This document shows, piece by piece, positions 16,358-25,467 of a DNA stretch of 64,000 nucleotides. The first letter of the stretch is position 1. Each line of letters opens with the position of its first letter. The position numbers were made by a program, and so were the translations under genes. The stretch covers positions 2,666,001-2,730,000 of the forward strand of contig NZ_CP042305.1 in NCBI RefSeq assembly GCF_007859675.1, read 5' to 3'. The stretch comes from Humibacter ginsenosidimutans. GTDB lineage: Bacteria; Actinomycetota; Actinomycetes; Actinomycetales; Microbacteriaceae. The notes beneath the pieces were generated by a model, which saw only the letters and a list, made by a program, of their open reading frames with translations, was not told where the DNA came from and did not search any database.

Positions 16358-18679
16358 TCAACCTTCCAGCAGCACCAGCTGCTGCGTCGCGCGGGTCATC
16401 GCCACGTAGCGGTCGACCGCGCCCTCGATGCCGTCGCCGAACCGCTCCGGGTTCACGAGCACGACGAGATCGAACTCGAGCCCCTTCACGTGCTCAGGAC
16501 TGAGCGAGCGGATGCGCCCCCGCGGCTCGAACGACGGAGCTCCGATCACGCAGACCACACCCTCCGCGTGCTCGGCCGCCCAGGTGTCCACGATCCGGTT
16601 GAGCGCGGGCACGGGCCCGCGAACCACGGGAAGTCCGGACTCGCGCACCGACGTCGGCACGTTGGCGTCGGGCAGCACGGACCTGATCACCGGTTCCGCC
16701 GCCGCCATCACCTCGGACGGCGTTCGGTAGTTGATGCCGAGGGATGCCATCGCCAGCTCGCCACGCCCGCCGAGTCCCACGCGTGCGAGCCGCTCCGCCC
16801 ACGACTCGGTGAACCCGTGCCGCGCCTGGGCCCGGTCGCCGACGATCGTGATGCTGCGGCTCGGAATCCGGCGCAACAGCATCTGCCACTGCGCGTCGGT
16901 GAGTTCCTGCGCCTCGTCCACGATGACGTGGGCGAAGGGGCCGGCGAGCGAGTCTGCCGACGTGAGAACGGCATCCGCCACTCCGCCGTCCGCGTCGAGC
17001 GCGTTCTTGAAGTCGTCGCCGCGCAGCATCGACATGGCCAGCATCTCGGAGTCGTCTGCGGCGATCAGGTCTTCGGCGATGCGCGCCCGCTCCTCGCGCT
17101 CCGCGGCGAGCGCCGCCTCTCGTCTGCGTGCCAGGCGCACAGCATCCGGGTCGCCGATGCGTTGCCTGGCGGCGTCGAGCAACGGGAGGTCCGCGACGGT
17201 GAAGGCGCGGGCATCCTCGCGCCGCAGCGCCCGCACCTCATCGTTCGTCAGCCACGGCGCGCACAGCCGCAGATAGGCGGGCACCGACCACAGGTCGCCG
17301 ACGACGCCGGCCGGATCGAGCAACGGCCACGCCTTCGCGAACGAGGAGGTCAGGTCGTCTTCCTGCTGCAGGTAGCGGCGCACCAGGTGCGGGGGCGCCT
17401 CCTCGTCGTCGACCTGGTCGATGAGCACCTCGAGCAGCGTCTCCCACACTTGAGCCCTGGCCTCGTTGTGCGGGGTTCCCGGTTCGACGGCGCCGAACGC
17501 CTCGGCCCAGCCCGTGTCGTCGAGTTCGACGTCGGCCCACGGCGTCTCGATGGTGAGCCGGGTCGTCGGCGGCTGCTCGTAGTGGCGAACGGCGGCCTCG
17601 ATCACCTCGACCATGCGGGTGGATGCCTTCAGACGCGCCACCCGCATGTCGCGTTCGTCCACCGCGGTCGCGCCCTCGGGCACCAGGTCGCGCAGCGTGC
17701 AGACGCGCACACTGTCCTCGCCGAGCCCGGGCAGAACGTCGTGCACGTAGTCGAGATAGGCCTGGTGCGGGCCGACGAACAGCACACCGCCTCCGCCACC
17801 GGAGATGCGCGGCTCGGAGTAGAGAAGGTAGGCGGCGCGGTGCAGGGCCACGACGGTCTTTCCGGTGCCGGGGCCGCCGTCGACCACGAGCGGGCCGTGC
17901 GCGCCGGCGCGGATGATGGCATCCTGATCGGCCTGAATGGTGCTGAGCACGTCGCGCATGCGCTCCGACCGGCTCGAGCCGAGGCTCGCGATGAACGCCG
18001 ACTGGTCGTCGAGAGCGGCGCTCGGCTCGGCGTGGCCGAGACCATCGGTGCCGTGCTCGTTCTCGAGACCGTCGAGGTCGAACACCTCGTCCCAGTAGTC
18101 GCTGACGCGGCCGCGGGTCCAGCGATAGCGGCGGCGGCTGGCCAACCCCTGCGGGCTCGCGTGGGTCGCGCCGAAGAACGGTTCGGATGCCGGTGCCCGC
18201 CAGTCGACCAGCAGCCGACGTCCGTCGTCGTCGGTGAGCCCGATGCGGCCGATGTAGATCGGCTCGGGTGCCGGGCCACCGGTGCTGTCTCCCGTGCCGA
18301 CCGACACCCCGGCACCGCTCGCACTGAGATCATCGGATGTGCCGTCGCCCGCCGGCACCATGCGCCCCAGGCACAGATCGATGCCGAAGCGACGCAGCAG
18401 CCGCAGCTCGCTGCCGAGACGACGCACCTCGGTGTCGCGGTCCATCGCCGACTGCGCGGAACCGTCGCGAGCGGCGTCGCCGTTCCGGTCGCCGCCGGAG
18501 AGCTCGCGGGCGAGCCGCCGCTCGAGTGCGCCGATGCGTCGCGCCATCGTCTGCCGGATGGCGGCGAACTGCTCGGCATCGCGTGCGATCAGGGCTGGGT
18601 CGTCCTTGGCGGGGTTCGTCAGCGCGAAGGCCGGTGTCGTCTCTGTGGTGTGATCGTCTCGTCTCGTGGTCAAGCGCAT
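16358..18679 (-). CDS. helR: HelD/HelR-type RNA polymerase recycling ATPase
   Basis: This about 773-residue superfamily-1 helicase-like motor has an N-terminal coiled segment (DAEQFAAIRQTMARRIGALERRLARELSGG), VDWRAPASEPFF, Walker A GGPGTGKT (about 268-275), VIVDEAQELTDAQW (Walker B) and the C-terminal KGLEFDLVVLVNPERF and YVAMTRATQQLVLL motifs. HelD/HelR proteins remodel stalled RNA polymerase; actinobacterial HelR displaces rifamycins from the enzyme and gives resistance. ATG 18679 is preferred over an upstream GTG because a rifamycin-associated-element-like palindrome and a CAGAAT -10-like hexamer lie just upstream. The long insert at 120-150 is Gly/Ser-rich. Confidence 0.88.
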   Translation of the reverse strand: MRLTTRRDDHTTETTPAFALTNPAKDDPALIARDAEQFAAIRQTMARRIGALERRLARELSGGDRNGDAARDGSAQSAMDRDTEVRRLGSELRLLRRFGIDLCLGRMVPAGDGTSDDLSASGAGVSVGTGDSTGGPAPEPIYIGRIGLTDDDGRRLLVDWRAPASEPFFGATHASPQGLASRRRYRWTRGRVSDYWDEVFDLDGLENEHGTDGLGHAEPSAALDDQSAFIASLGSSRSERMRDVLSTIQADQDAIIRAGAHGPLVVDGGPGTGKTVVALHRAAYLLYSEPRISGGGGGVLFVGPHQAYLDYVHDVLPGLGEDSVRVCTLRDLVPEGATAVDERDMRVARLKASTRMVEVIEAAVRHYEQPPTTRLTIETPWADVELDDTGWAEAFGAVEPGTPHNEARAQVWETLLEVLIDQVDDEEAPPHLVRRYLQQEDDLTSSFAKAWPLLDPAGVVGDLWSVPAYLRLCAPWLTNDEVRALRREDARAFTVADLPLLDAARQRIGDPDAVRLARRREAALAAEREERARIAEDLIAADDSEMLAMSMLRGDDFKNALDADGGVADAVLTSADSLAGPFAHVIVDEAQELTDAQWQMLLRRIPSRSITIVGDRAQARHGFTESWAERLARVGLGGRGELAMASLGINYRTPSEVMAAAEPVIRSVLPDANVPTSVRESGLPVVRGPVPALNRIVDTWAAEHAEGVVCVIGAPSFEPRGRIRSLSPEHVKGLEFDLVVLVNPERFGDGIEGAVDRYVAMTRATQQLVLLEG

Positions 18680-18733
18680 CCCATCGGCTGTGCGTGGCGA
18701 ATTGCCGCGCGACCAGCGATTCTGCACCACGAG

Positions 18734-18756
18734 GGGGCCCTTGCCGCAAGGCCCCC
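18734..18756 (-). promoter_or_regulatory. Rifamycin-associated-element-like palindrome upstream of helR
   Basis: A 23-bp palindrome with four outer G-C pairs and CCTTGC/GCAAGG inner arms (centre at 18745, one mismatch) resembles the published rifamycin-associated element in having a TTGCGGCAAG core between G and C runs. On the helR strand TTGCGG inside it could act as a -35 with CAGAAT downstream. Confidence 0.7.
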
Positions 18757-18880
18757 TCCCTGAGGCATAATGGAAATGCGGGAGGCGAAAGCCCTCGCGT
18801 TTTCGTGCGGCGGGGCATTCGTGCGGCAGATCCCGCCAGCATCGTCGCCTGAGGGCCTCGCGGCCCCATCGACACCAGCG

Positions 18881-18898
18881 CCCCGACCGGTGTCGGGG
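18881..18898. promoter_or_regulatory. Strong hairpin upstream of SRPBCC gene
   Basis: CCCCGAC and GTCGGGG are perfect seven-base arms around CGGT, 20 bases before the start at 18919. It could be an operator, a leader hairpin or a terminator of upstream transcripts. Confidence 0.45.
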
Positions 18899-18918
18899 GC
18901 GACTGCCACCATGAGCCC

Positions 18919-19308
18919 ATGCCCAGTCGACACGTGAGCACCGTTGTCCATCGCTCGGCGAACGAGGTCTACGAGTACGCCGCAGAACCCGACAACCTCG
19001 CGCACTGGGCAGCAGGCCTCACGGATGCCCCGATCCACCACGACGGTGACGCGCTCGTCACCGAGTCGCCCATGGGGAGCATCCGCATCACGTTTGCGCC
19101 GCGCAACGAGTTGGGCGTGCTCGACCACTGGGTCACGCTGCCGTCGGGAGAGACGACGTACAACGCGCTGCGGGTGATCGAGCATCCCGAGGGCGCCGAG
19201 GTGATCTTCACGCTGCGCCAACTCGGCGCGAGCGACGCGGATTTCGCGCGGGATGCCTCGCTCGTCGCCGCGGACCTGGAGCGGTTGCGCGAAGTCCTCG
19301 AAGGGTGA
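18919..19308 (+). CDS. SRPBCC family protein
   Basis: The 129-residue protein has the SRPBCC opening RHVSTVVHRSANEVYEYAAEPDNLAHWAAGL followed by alternating strands (SIRITFAPRNELGVLDHWVTLP, AEVIFTLRQLG) and a C-terminal helix (VAADLERLREVLEG). Such proteins bind hydrophobic ligands or act as cyclase/dehydrase-like enzymes; no catalytic residue is evident. It converges on the kinase gene with 22 bases between stops. Confidence 0.8.
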   Translation: MPSRHVSTVVHRSANEVYEYAAEPDNLAHWAAGLTDAPIHHDGDALVTESPMGSIRITFAPRNELGVLDHWVTLPSGETTYNALRVIEHPEGAEVIFTLRQLGASDADFARDASLVAADLERLREVLEG

Positions 19309-19330
19309 GGGTGCCGCGACCGGATTCCGA

Positions 19331-19840
19331 CTACAGCCGCGCCCGCGTGCCGATGGCAGCCTCGACCCGGGCAACGGCATCCTCGATGCTCACCGATGCA
19401 TCGAACCGCTCTTCGTCGACGAAGTCGAGCGGCTGCCACCCGTGGTACCAGTCGGCCATCTCATCGGTCGTGAAGTCGACCCGATCAGCGCGGTGGGCGT
19501 GCCGTGCCACGGTCTCGTCGAACGAAAGGTCCCACGCGAAGAAGCGGGCGAGGGATGCCCTGCCCGCCACGCGCTGCAGCATGCGCTGGTACCGGCCCGC
19601 GTTGAAGATGCCGTCCATCACGACGAGCAGCCCACGGTCGAGACCCCACTCCGCGATCGACTCGAGCAGGTCGATGTTCGCTCCACCCGCCACATCGCGC
19701 TCGCGGAGCATGGTGCGGCGCACCTGGTCTTGACCGACCACGAGGCACTGCGCGCGGTCATGCTGCTCCTGGATCCGCCTGGCCGCAGTCGACTTGCCCG
19801 AGCCGGAGTTGCCGCGCAGCACGACGAGGGTTCCCTTCAC
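19331..19840 (-). CDS. Small P-loop kinase / zeta-toxin-like ATPase
   Basis: The 169-residue product begins MKGTLVVLRGNSGSGKSTAARRIQ, a Walker A loop (GNSGSGKS), and continues with VVGQDQVRRTML, GLLVVMDGIFNAGRY and the late ARFFAWDLSFDETVARHAHR. This matches small AAA-type kinases near the gluconate-kinase and zeta-toxin groups. There is no adjacent antitoxin. Substrate unknown; start is the GTG at 19838-19840. Confidence 0.8.
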   Translation of the reverse strand: MKGTLVVLRGNSGSGKSTAARRIQEQHDRAQCLVVGQDQVRRTMLRERDVAGGANIDLLESIAEWGLDRGLLVVMDGIFNAGRYQRMLQRVAGRASLARFFAWDLSFDETVARHAHRADRVDFTTDEMADWYHGWQPLDFVDEERFDASVSIEDAVARVEAAIGTRARL

Positions 19841-19989
19841 GGGGACAGTCTTGCAGCGCGAGCTGGTCGTAGCGGTGGCTGTGCCGGACCACCAAGACGC
19901 GAGCGGGTTTCACGGCTTGTACTCGGCCGTTCGCAACGCCGGCGCTTCCCGAACCCACGGAGTGCCTGCACGCGCGGCGACGTCTTCCT

Positions 19990-20745
19990 CTAGGGCGCTT
20001 CCTCGAGCGATGACTCCGTGAGGAAGCGGACGATCAGCGGAGTGACGGCGCTCGCGCGGTCGCGCAGCACGGTGTGCGAACCGCCGCGAACGATCACCAG
20101 GCGCGCATGCGGGATGCTGCCGGCGAGCATCCTCGTGTGCCTGCGGCGGATGAGGTCGCGCTGCCCCGCGAGCACCAACGTCGGCGCGGAGATCGAGCGC
20201 AGGTCGCGCATCGTGATGCCGGGCGGGTCGAGCATGAGGCGCAACAGCTCGAGCCTGCCGGCGCGGATGCGAGCGGGCGCCGGGGTCACAGCCACGGCGA
20301 GGCACAGCATCCGCAGTCCCCATCGCACGCTGAAACGCAGACCGGACGCGTCGAGATTCCCCGAGGCGAGCACGAGGGAGCGCACGAGTTCCGGGTGCCG
20401 CACCGCGAGCAGCATCGCCACGTTCGCGCCGTCGGAGAACCCGATCATGTCGAACGGTTCGGGATGCGCCGCCGTTCCGCCCCCGAGCACACGGATGACC
20501 CGCGCGGCATCGTCGGCCATCCGCGAGAGCGTGAGCGGGCCTGCGCCTCGCGCCGAGCGCCCCTGACCGCGACAGTCCACCGCCACGACCCGACGCCTCG
20601 CAGCGAGCAGCGGCACGTTGCGATCGAAGAAGTGCAGATCGCCCGAATTGCCGTGGACCAGCAAGAGCGGGGCACCCGAGCCGCGCACCTCGACATGGAG
20701 GTCGTCGACGCGCTGCTCCATGATCGTGGCCGGCGATGTGCTCAT
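19990..20745 (-). CDS. Alpha/beta hydrolase
   Basis: The 251-residue enzyme has the HGNSGDLHFF oxyanion segment, VVAVDCRGQGRSA, the nucleophile elbow GFSDGAN, an aspartate in LVLAGQRDLI and a histidine in RGGSHTVL, so the full Ser-Asp-His triad is present. It is a cytoplasmic esterase-like protein of unknown substrate. It lies just outside the left edge of the defence island, 143 bases from hsdR. Confidence 0.9.
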   Translation of the reverse strand: MSTSPATIMEQRVDDLHVEVRGSGAPLLLVHGNSGDLHFFDRNVPLLAARRRVVAVDCRGQGRSARGAGPLTLSRMADDAARVIRVLGGGTAAHPEPFDMIGFSDGANVAMLLAVRHPELVRSLVLASGNLDASGLRFSVRWGLRMLCLAVAVTPAPARIRAGRLELLRLMLDPPGITMRDLRSISAPTLVLAGQRDLIRRRHTRMLAGSIPHARLVIVRGGSHTVLRDRASAVTPLIVRFLTESSLEEAP

Positions 20746-20888
20746 GCTGGAACGCTACGTGCGGGCGCCCGGGGTGGGCTATGAATCGGCGATGGCTGCG
20801 TGGCGGCTCGTGCGTGTGGTGGCTGGGGTGGCGGGTTGCGGGCGGAATTGGCTGGGCCACCCGAACATGGGCATGCTCGGCGCTCGGA

Positions 20889-23800
20889 TTACGCAGGCAC
20901 CGCGTGCGAGTTCACGTCGTGGAGGATCGCGACGATCGTTCCGACATCGCTATCGTCGAACAACATGTCAGGGCCTGTCGGCGCCTTGTCTGTGTACGGC
21001 GACTCGAAGAGACGCGACGGTTCCATCACGCCGTTCGTCGTCAGCTCGTCGATGATGAGGTCGACGAAACGCACCTGGTCGACGATGAAGGTGCGCTCGG
21101 CGAGGAGCCGGCCGAAAGCATCCTCGATGGCAGACCGGTCGAGGCCGACCAGTGAGCGGATGAACGTTCCGATGCCGCCGGGCTGCTGCGACGCCCACTC
21201 GATCTCGGGGACTGCTGCGCCGGCATCCTGCAGCATGCGCTCGAGCTCGTCGAGGTCTTGCGCGGTGAGCTGACGGTTTCGCCGCAAGCGCTGAAGCGAC
21301 ACGTTGTCGTCGTGGGCCTTGAGGTAGACGGATGCCTTCTGCCGAAACCTCTCGAGGTTCGTGCCCGGGGTCACTCCCGGAAGGTCGACGGCCGTGGCCT
21401 CGCTCAGCGTGTCTTCGAAGTCGGTGTAGACGGGGTTGCGCGAGGTGCGCTCCACGAACCGCACCAGGCCGCGGAGCCGGATGCGAGCGAGTTCGAGCAT
21501 CGGCAAGGTCACGTCGACCCACCACTCGTCGCCGGCGACCGCCTCGAGAAGCACCTGTTGCTCCGCAACGGCCGGGATCGCGGTCTTCGCCAGGAGCGCG
21601 CCCGCGATCTCCTGCACAACCTGCCGCACGCGCTCGGCGGCGGCCGAGTCGCCCTCGAGCTGTGCGAGCTGGCGTCGCAACAGAAGAAGGTCGAACCGCT
21701 TCGCCTGTTCATCGGTGTCACGCACGGATGACGGCAGGCCTGCGAGCGACAGCGCTGCGTCCGCGTCGTCTGACGACAGAGCCATCCAGGGGTCTGCCAC
21801 GGCGAGCCGCTCGACGGCGCGGCGATGCGGTCGCACGAGCACGTTGTCGAGACTCATGCCCGCGACCACCCCGCAGAGCCAGGCGGCGGTGCTGTCTCGC
21901 AGAGCGCGGGCATCCCGAGCCGCGTCAGGTGAACGATCGAGCGCGGTCACGAGCCCGAGTCCCCCCTCGAACAGTCGTTGCCCCAGCGACTTCTGCAGCG
22001 AACCCTCCGAGCCTGGCAGGTTCTGGCTGAAGAACTCGAGGTTGCCGCAGAAGTCGAAGACGAAGAAGTCGGTCTTGTCCTGCCCCGGGGCGAACAGGTC
22101 GGGACGCAGCCGCGTGCCACGACCGATCATCTGCCAGAACTTCGACTTGGACCGCACGAGCTTGAAGAACACGAGATTGACGACCTCGGGAACGTCGATC
22201 CCCGTATCGAGCATGTCGACGCTGATCGCGATGTGCGGCACCTTCTCGGGTGTCGAGAAATCGTCGATGAGGCTCTGTGCGTACGGCCCGCTCGCGTGGG
22301 TGATGACCCGCGCAAAGCCACCCGCGAGTTCCGGCCACTGCTCGTTGAATCGTTGCTCGATGAACACGGCGTGCGCCTGGTTCTTGGCGAAGATGATGGT
22401 CTTGCCGATCCGATCGCCGCCGGCCACCTTGTAGCCCTCGCTCATGAGCGTGCCAAGCACCTTGTCGACCGTGTCTTCGTTGAAGAGGAACCGGTTGAGC
22501 TCCTCAGCCCCCACCTCGTCGGGCCGGCCGTCTTCGCCCCACTCGAGCATGTCCCATTCGTCCTTCTCCTCATCGGAGAGGTCGGCGTAACGGATGCCCC
22601 TAAGTAGAAACTCGGTACCCACCGACACCGCGCGCGGCGGCACGAGATAGCCGTCGGCCACCGCCTGTTCGAGTGTGTAGGCATCCGTCGGCACACCGTC
22701 TTCGAGATGGAAGAGGCGGTAGGTGTTGTGGTCGACCTCGTCTTTCGGTGTCGCGGTGAGGCCGACGAGCAGCGAGTCGAAGTACTCGAAGATGGCGCCG
22801 TACCTGGCGTACACCGAGCGGTGTGCCTCGTCGATGACGATGAGGTCGAAGTATCCGGGCCCGAACCGGCGCTGAGTGGTGTCGTCGACCTCGTCGATCA
22901 GCCGCAGCATGGTCTGGTATGTCGACACGTACACACGACCGTCGGCGTTGCGCTCGGTGATGAGGTTCACCGGAGACGCCTGCGGCAGGTGCGCCTTGAA
23001 CGCTCCGACCGCCTGGTTCACCAACGCCGTGCGATCGGCGAGGAACAGCGCCCGTTTGACCCAGCCGGCCTTCATGAGCTGCTCGATCAGCGCGATCACG
23101 GTGCGCGTCTTGCCCGCACCCGTCGCCATGACCAGCAACGCCTCACGCTGCTTGCGGTCGAACGCGTCGCCGATGGCCTTGATCGCTCGCACCTGATAGG
23201 CGCGACCGGCGATCTCCGAGTCGACGGGCTGTGCCGCCAGCTGCTTGCGCGCAGACCGCCGCTGGACCATGAGCTCCAGCTCGTCACGCGTGTAGAAGCC
23301 TTGCACCTGTCGAGGCGGATATCCGGCGGCGTCATCCCAGAGCCAGTGCTCGTATCCGTTCGTGTAGAAGATGACCGGCCGCCGGCCGAACTCCGCCTCG
23401 AGACAGTCGGCGTAGAGCTTCGCCTGTTGCTGCCCGACCGACGCACTCTTCGCGGTGCGCTTCGCCTCGACAACGGCGAGCGGGCGCCCCTCTGCGCCCC
23501 AGAGCACGTAGTCGACGAAGCCGATGCCCTCGGCGTTCGGCATGCCGGTGACGCGGTACTCGCGATCACGGGCATCCGTCAAAGGCCAGCCTGCTTCGTT
23601 CAGCAGCACGTCGATGAAGAGGTCGCGGGTCTCGGCCTCGGAGTAGTCGTGATCGTCGGTCGCGATGCTGGATGCCTGGGCGGCGGCGATCTGCGCCCGC
23701 AGCTGCGCGAGTTCCGCGTCGCGAGCCGCGAGCAGGTCATCCTTCTCGGCGAGCTCTTTGGCGTGCTGCTCGTCTTGCTGCTTGAACTTCTGTGCTAGCT

Positions 23801-24257
23801 TCGCCACCTCGGTACGAGACAGCGGAGCGGCCTTCGCTGCGAGCGCCGGATCGAACTGGGCACCAGTGGGCACGGCCTGCGGCGACGTCGAATAGCGGAA
23901 CGCCGCCCACACCATCACGTGGAACAGCTCGCGCAGCGTGTCGGCAGCGGCCTGCGGTGGGATCGCATTCGGCTGGTGCACGGCCGTGTTGCCGACCTTG
24001 CGAATGAGATTGAGCTTGGTGGTGATGCCCAGTCCCGTGACCCGTTTGAACGCGGCGTCGTTGATGCGCGCGGAGAGGTCGTTCGCGTAGGGGAGCGGCA
24101 GCTCGAGCACGTCGTAGAGGTGAGCGACGAGCAGCTCGATCGCACGTCGACTGTAGAAGCAGGCCGAGCGCGGATCGGTGGTGAGGTACGACTCGGCGCG
24201 CGCGGCATCGGCATGGATGCCCGGCCATTCGGCGCGCAGAAAGTCGAAGTTGCCCAT
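20889..24257 (-). CDS. hsdR: Type I restriction endonuclease subunit R
   Basis: This 1,122-residue protein has an N-terminal DUF4145-like helical domain (about 1-125), a coiled coil (about 150-195), a PD-(D/E)XK nuclease (D249 in GFVDYVLW, E264-A-K266 in VVEAKRT), Walker A ATGAGKT (378-384), DEAH (476-479) and the helicase motif WQMIGRGTRLRPD. The EcoEI-type C-terminal domain follows. It translocates DNA and cuts unmethylated targets as part of a type I complex. Its partners hsdM and hsdS lie about 5 kb upstream on the same strand, separated by cargo genes, which is unusual for one operon. Confidence 0.96.
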   Translation of the reverse strand: MGNFDFLRAEWPGIHADAARAESYLTTDPRSACFYSRRAIELLVAHLYDVLELPLPYANDLSARINDAAFKRVTGLGITTKLNLIRKVGNTAVHQPNAIPPQAAADTLRELFHVMVWAAFRYSTSPQAVPTGAQFDPALAAKAAPLSRTEVAKLAQKFKQQDEQHAKELAEKDDLLAARDAELAQLRAQIAAAQASSIATDDHDYSEAETRDLFIDVLLNEAGWPLTDARDREYRVTGMPNAEGIGFVDYVLWGAEGRPLAVVEAKRTAKSASVGQQQAKLYADCLEAEFGRRPVIFYTNGYEHWLWDDAAGYPPRQVQGFYTRDELELMVQRRSARKQLAAQPVDSEIAGRAYQVRAIKAIGDAFDRKQREALLVMATGAGKTRTVIALIEQLMKAGWVKRALFLADRTALVNQAVGAFKAHLPQASPVNLITERNADGRVYVSTYQTMLRLIDEVDDTTQRRFGPGYFDLIVIDEAHRSVYARYGAIFEYFDSLLVGLTATPKDEVDHNTYRLFHLEDGVPTDAYTLEQAVADGYLVPPRAVSVGTEFLLRGIRYADLSDEEKDEWDMLEWGEDGRPDEVGAEELNRFLFNEDTVDKVLGTLMSEGYKVAGGDRIGKTIIFAKNQAHAVFIEQRFNEQWPELAGGFARVITHASGPYAQSLIDDFSTPEKVPHIAISVDMLDTGIDVPEVVNLVFFKLVRSKSKFWQMIGRGTRLRPDLFAPGQDKTDFFVFDFCGNLEFFSQNLPGSEGSLQKSLGQRLFEGGLGLVTALDRSPDAARDARALRDSTAAWLCGVVAGMSLDNVLVRPHRRAVERLAVADPWMALSSDDADAALSLAGLPSSVRDTDEQAKRFDLLLLRRQLAQLEGDSAAAERVRQVVQEIAGALLAKTAIPAVAEQQVLLEAVAGDEWWVDVTLPMLELARIRLRGLVRFVERTSRNPVYTDFEDTLSEATAVDLPGVTPGTNLERFRQKASVYLKAHDDNVSLQRLRRNRQLTAQDLDELERMLQDAGAAVPEIEWASQQPGGIGTFIRSLVGLDRSAIEDAFGRLLAERTFIVDQVRFVDLIIDELTTNGVMEPSRLFESPYTDKAPTGPDMLFDDSDVGTIVAILHDVNSHAVPA

Positions 24258-24448
24258 GGCTGCCGTGCCTTTCCCCGTTGGACTTCGTGCTCAGGGTAGC
24301 GGGAGCGGGGGCCGCCATTCATGCGACGGCTCGGCACGAGTTGCAAAGAAGTGTGCATGCAGGAGCCCGGATGTCGGTGGCAAAAGTTACTTTGGCCGGT
24401 TGCAGATCGCAGCTGCCGCAACGGCATCGAAGAGAAAAGGACAGGATC

Positions 24449-25387
24449 ATGGATTTTCTCATCCAGGTTCTTGCTGGAATCGCGTCTACTGTGCTGGGAA
24501 CTCTGCTTGTCACGCTGATCCTGGCGAAGACCAGCCGCGCAAAGTGGAACCCCGTGAAGGTCGCTGCGACGAACGGGCGCGGCGGCACGCAGGTCATCGT
24601 TGGGGACGCGCTCGGCGGCGACGTCAGCGTCGGCGTGGACAATAGCCGACAGATCATTGTCAAGAACATTCAGAGTTCTCGGCAATCCGCACCGTCTGTC
24701 ACGAAGGAGAACGAGGGTACCTGGCAGTTCTGGGTGGCAGTGGTGATCGCGGTTGTCGCCGCCAGCCTTTTCGTCATCTATGAACGGCTCGTGCTCTGGT
24801 TCGTCATCGGCATGGCCGTGGGCCTGGCGATCACGCTGATTGCTGCGGTGGTCAGGGCGAACCGGATTCATTCTTGGGACCGTCGCTCGGCATCCGTGAC
24901 TGCCGAAGTGGTGCTGTCGCTTGCAGCCATCGTGTGGTCGTGCGTGAGTGTGAGTACGCTCCGCTTCGCGGGCGAAACCGTTGCGGGGCTTGGCCGCAGA
25001 GTATCGGAAGCGGCCGCCGCTGATCCTGGTTCCACTGGTGCGAACGCCGTCACGAAAGCGGTAGTCGAACCAGCCAAACAGCTGGTGGTGCTCGGATTCG
25101 CGAACGGCCAACTGACGTTCGCCATCATGATGATGGGCGCCGTCGTGCTCTCGCTGCTCCTCGCGGCGGCCGGCTGCCGTTCGCTCTACGACTGGCTCGC
25201 GTTCATGGGATTCTTCTTCGGCACCACGACAAAAGGGCAGGTGGCGAAAGGCGCTGCTCGGTTCGAGGCGCGAACCGCCAAGTCGATGCTCGCCACGATG
25301 ATCGTGTGCGCGCTCGTCTTCCTGCTCGCGAGCGGCTGGCTCATGACGATCGTTCATCCGACCGCGACACTGCCCTTTGGGCGTTGA
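24449..25387 (+). CDS. Unknown multi-pass membrane protein in the defence island
   Basis: The 312-residue product starts with a transmembrane helix (MDFLIQVLAGIASTVLGTLLVTLILA), then a short soluble segment rich in Gly/Asp/Val (GGTQVIVGDALGGDVSVGVD) that reads like a beta turn repeat, then about five further helices (QFWVAVVIAVVAASLFVIYE, VLWFVIGMAVGLAITLIAAVV, FAIMMMGAVVLSLLLAAAG, SMLATMIVCALVFLLASG). AGGACAGG precedes the ATG. It is divergent from hsdR and followed by a toxin-antitoxin pair. No family is recognised; a membrane-acting defence effector is an inference from the location only. Confidence 0.75.
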   Translation: MDFLIQVLAGIASTVLGTLLVTLILAKTSRAKWNPVKVAATNGRGGTQVIVGDALGGDVSVGVDNSRQIIVKNIQSSRQSAPSVTKENEGTWQFWVAVVIAVVAASLFVIYERLVLWFVIGMAVGLAITLIAAVVRANRIHSWDRRSASVTAEVVLSLAAIVWSCVSVSTLRFAGETVAGLGRRVSEAAAADPGSTGANAVTKAVVEPAKQLVVLGFANGQLTFAIMMMGAVVLSLLLAAAGCRSLYDWLAFMGFFFGTTTKGQVAKGAARFEARTAKSMLATMIVCALVFLLASGWLMTIVHPTATLPFGR

Positions 25388-25439
25388 CCGCTCGTGATTT
25401 CCCGCTCGTCACGGCGGACGGTGAGGCCAGTCAGCAGAT

Positions 25440-25454
25440 TTCGATTATTTCGAA
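25440..25454. promoter_or_regulatory. Inverted repeat upstream of antitoxin gene
   Basis: TTCGA and TCGAA form perfect five-base arms around TTATT, 13 bases before the antitoxin ATG, which has no ribosome site and may be leaderless. Autoregulation by the antitoxin is the simplest reading. Confidence 0.5.
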
Positions 25455-25467
25455 TTAGAGTGTTGAT

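Noticed and set aside
15824..18763. 979-codon antisense open frame across helR
   Set aside because: Shadow of the long high-GC helR frame.
24258..24448. Possible attachment site or integrase between hsdR and membrane gene
   Set aside because: No tRNA fragment, integrase or direct repeat found.
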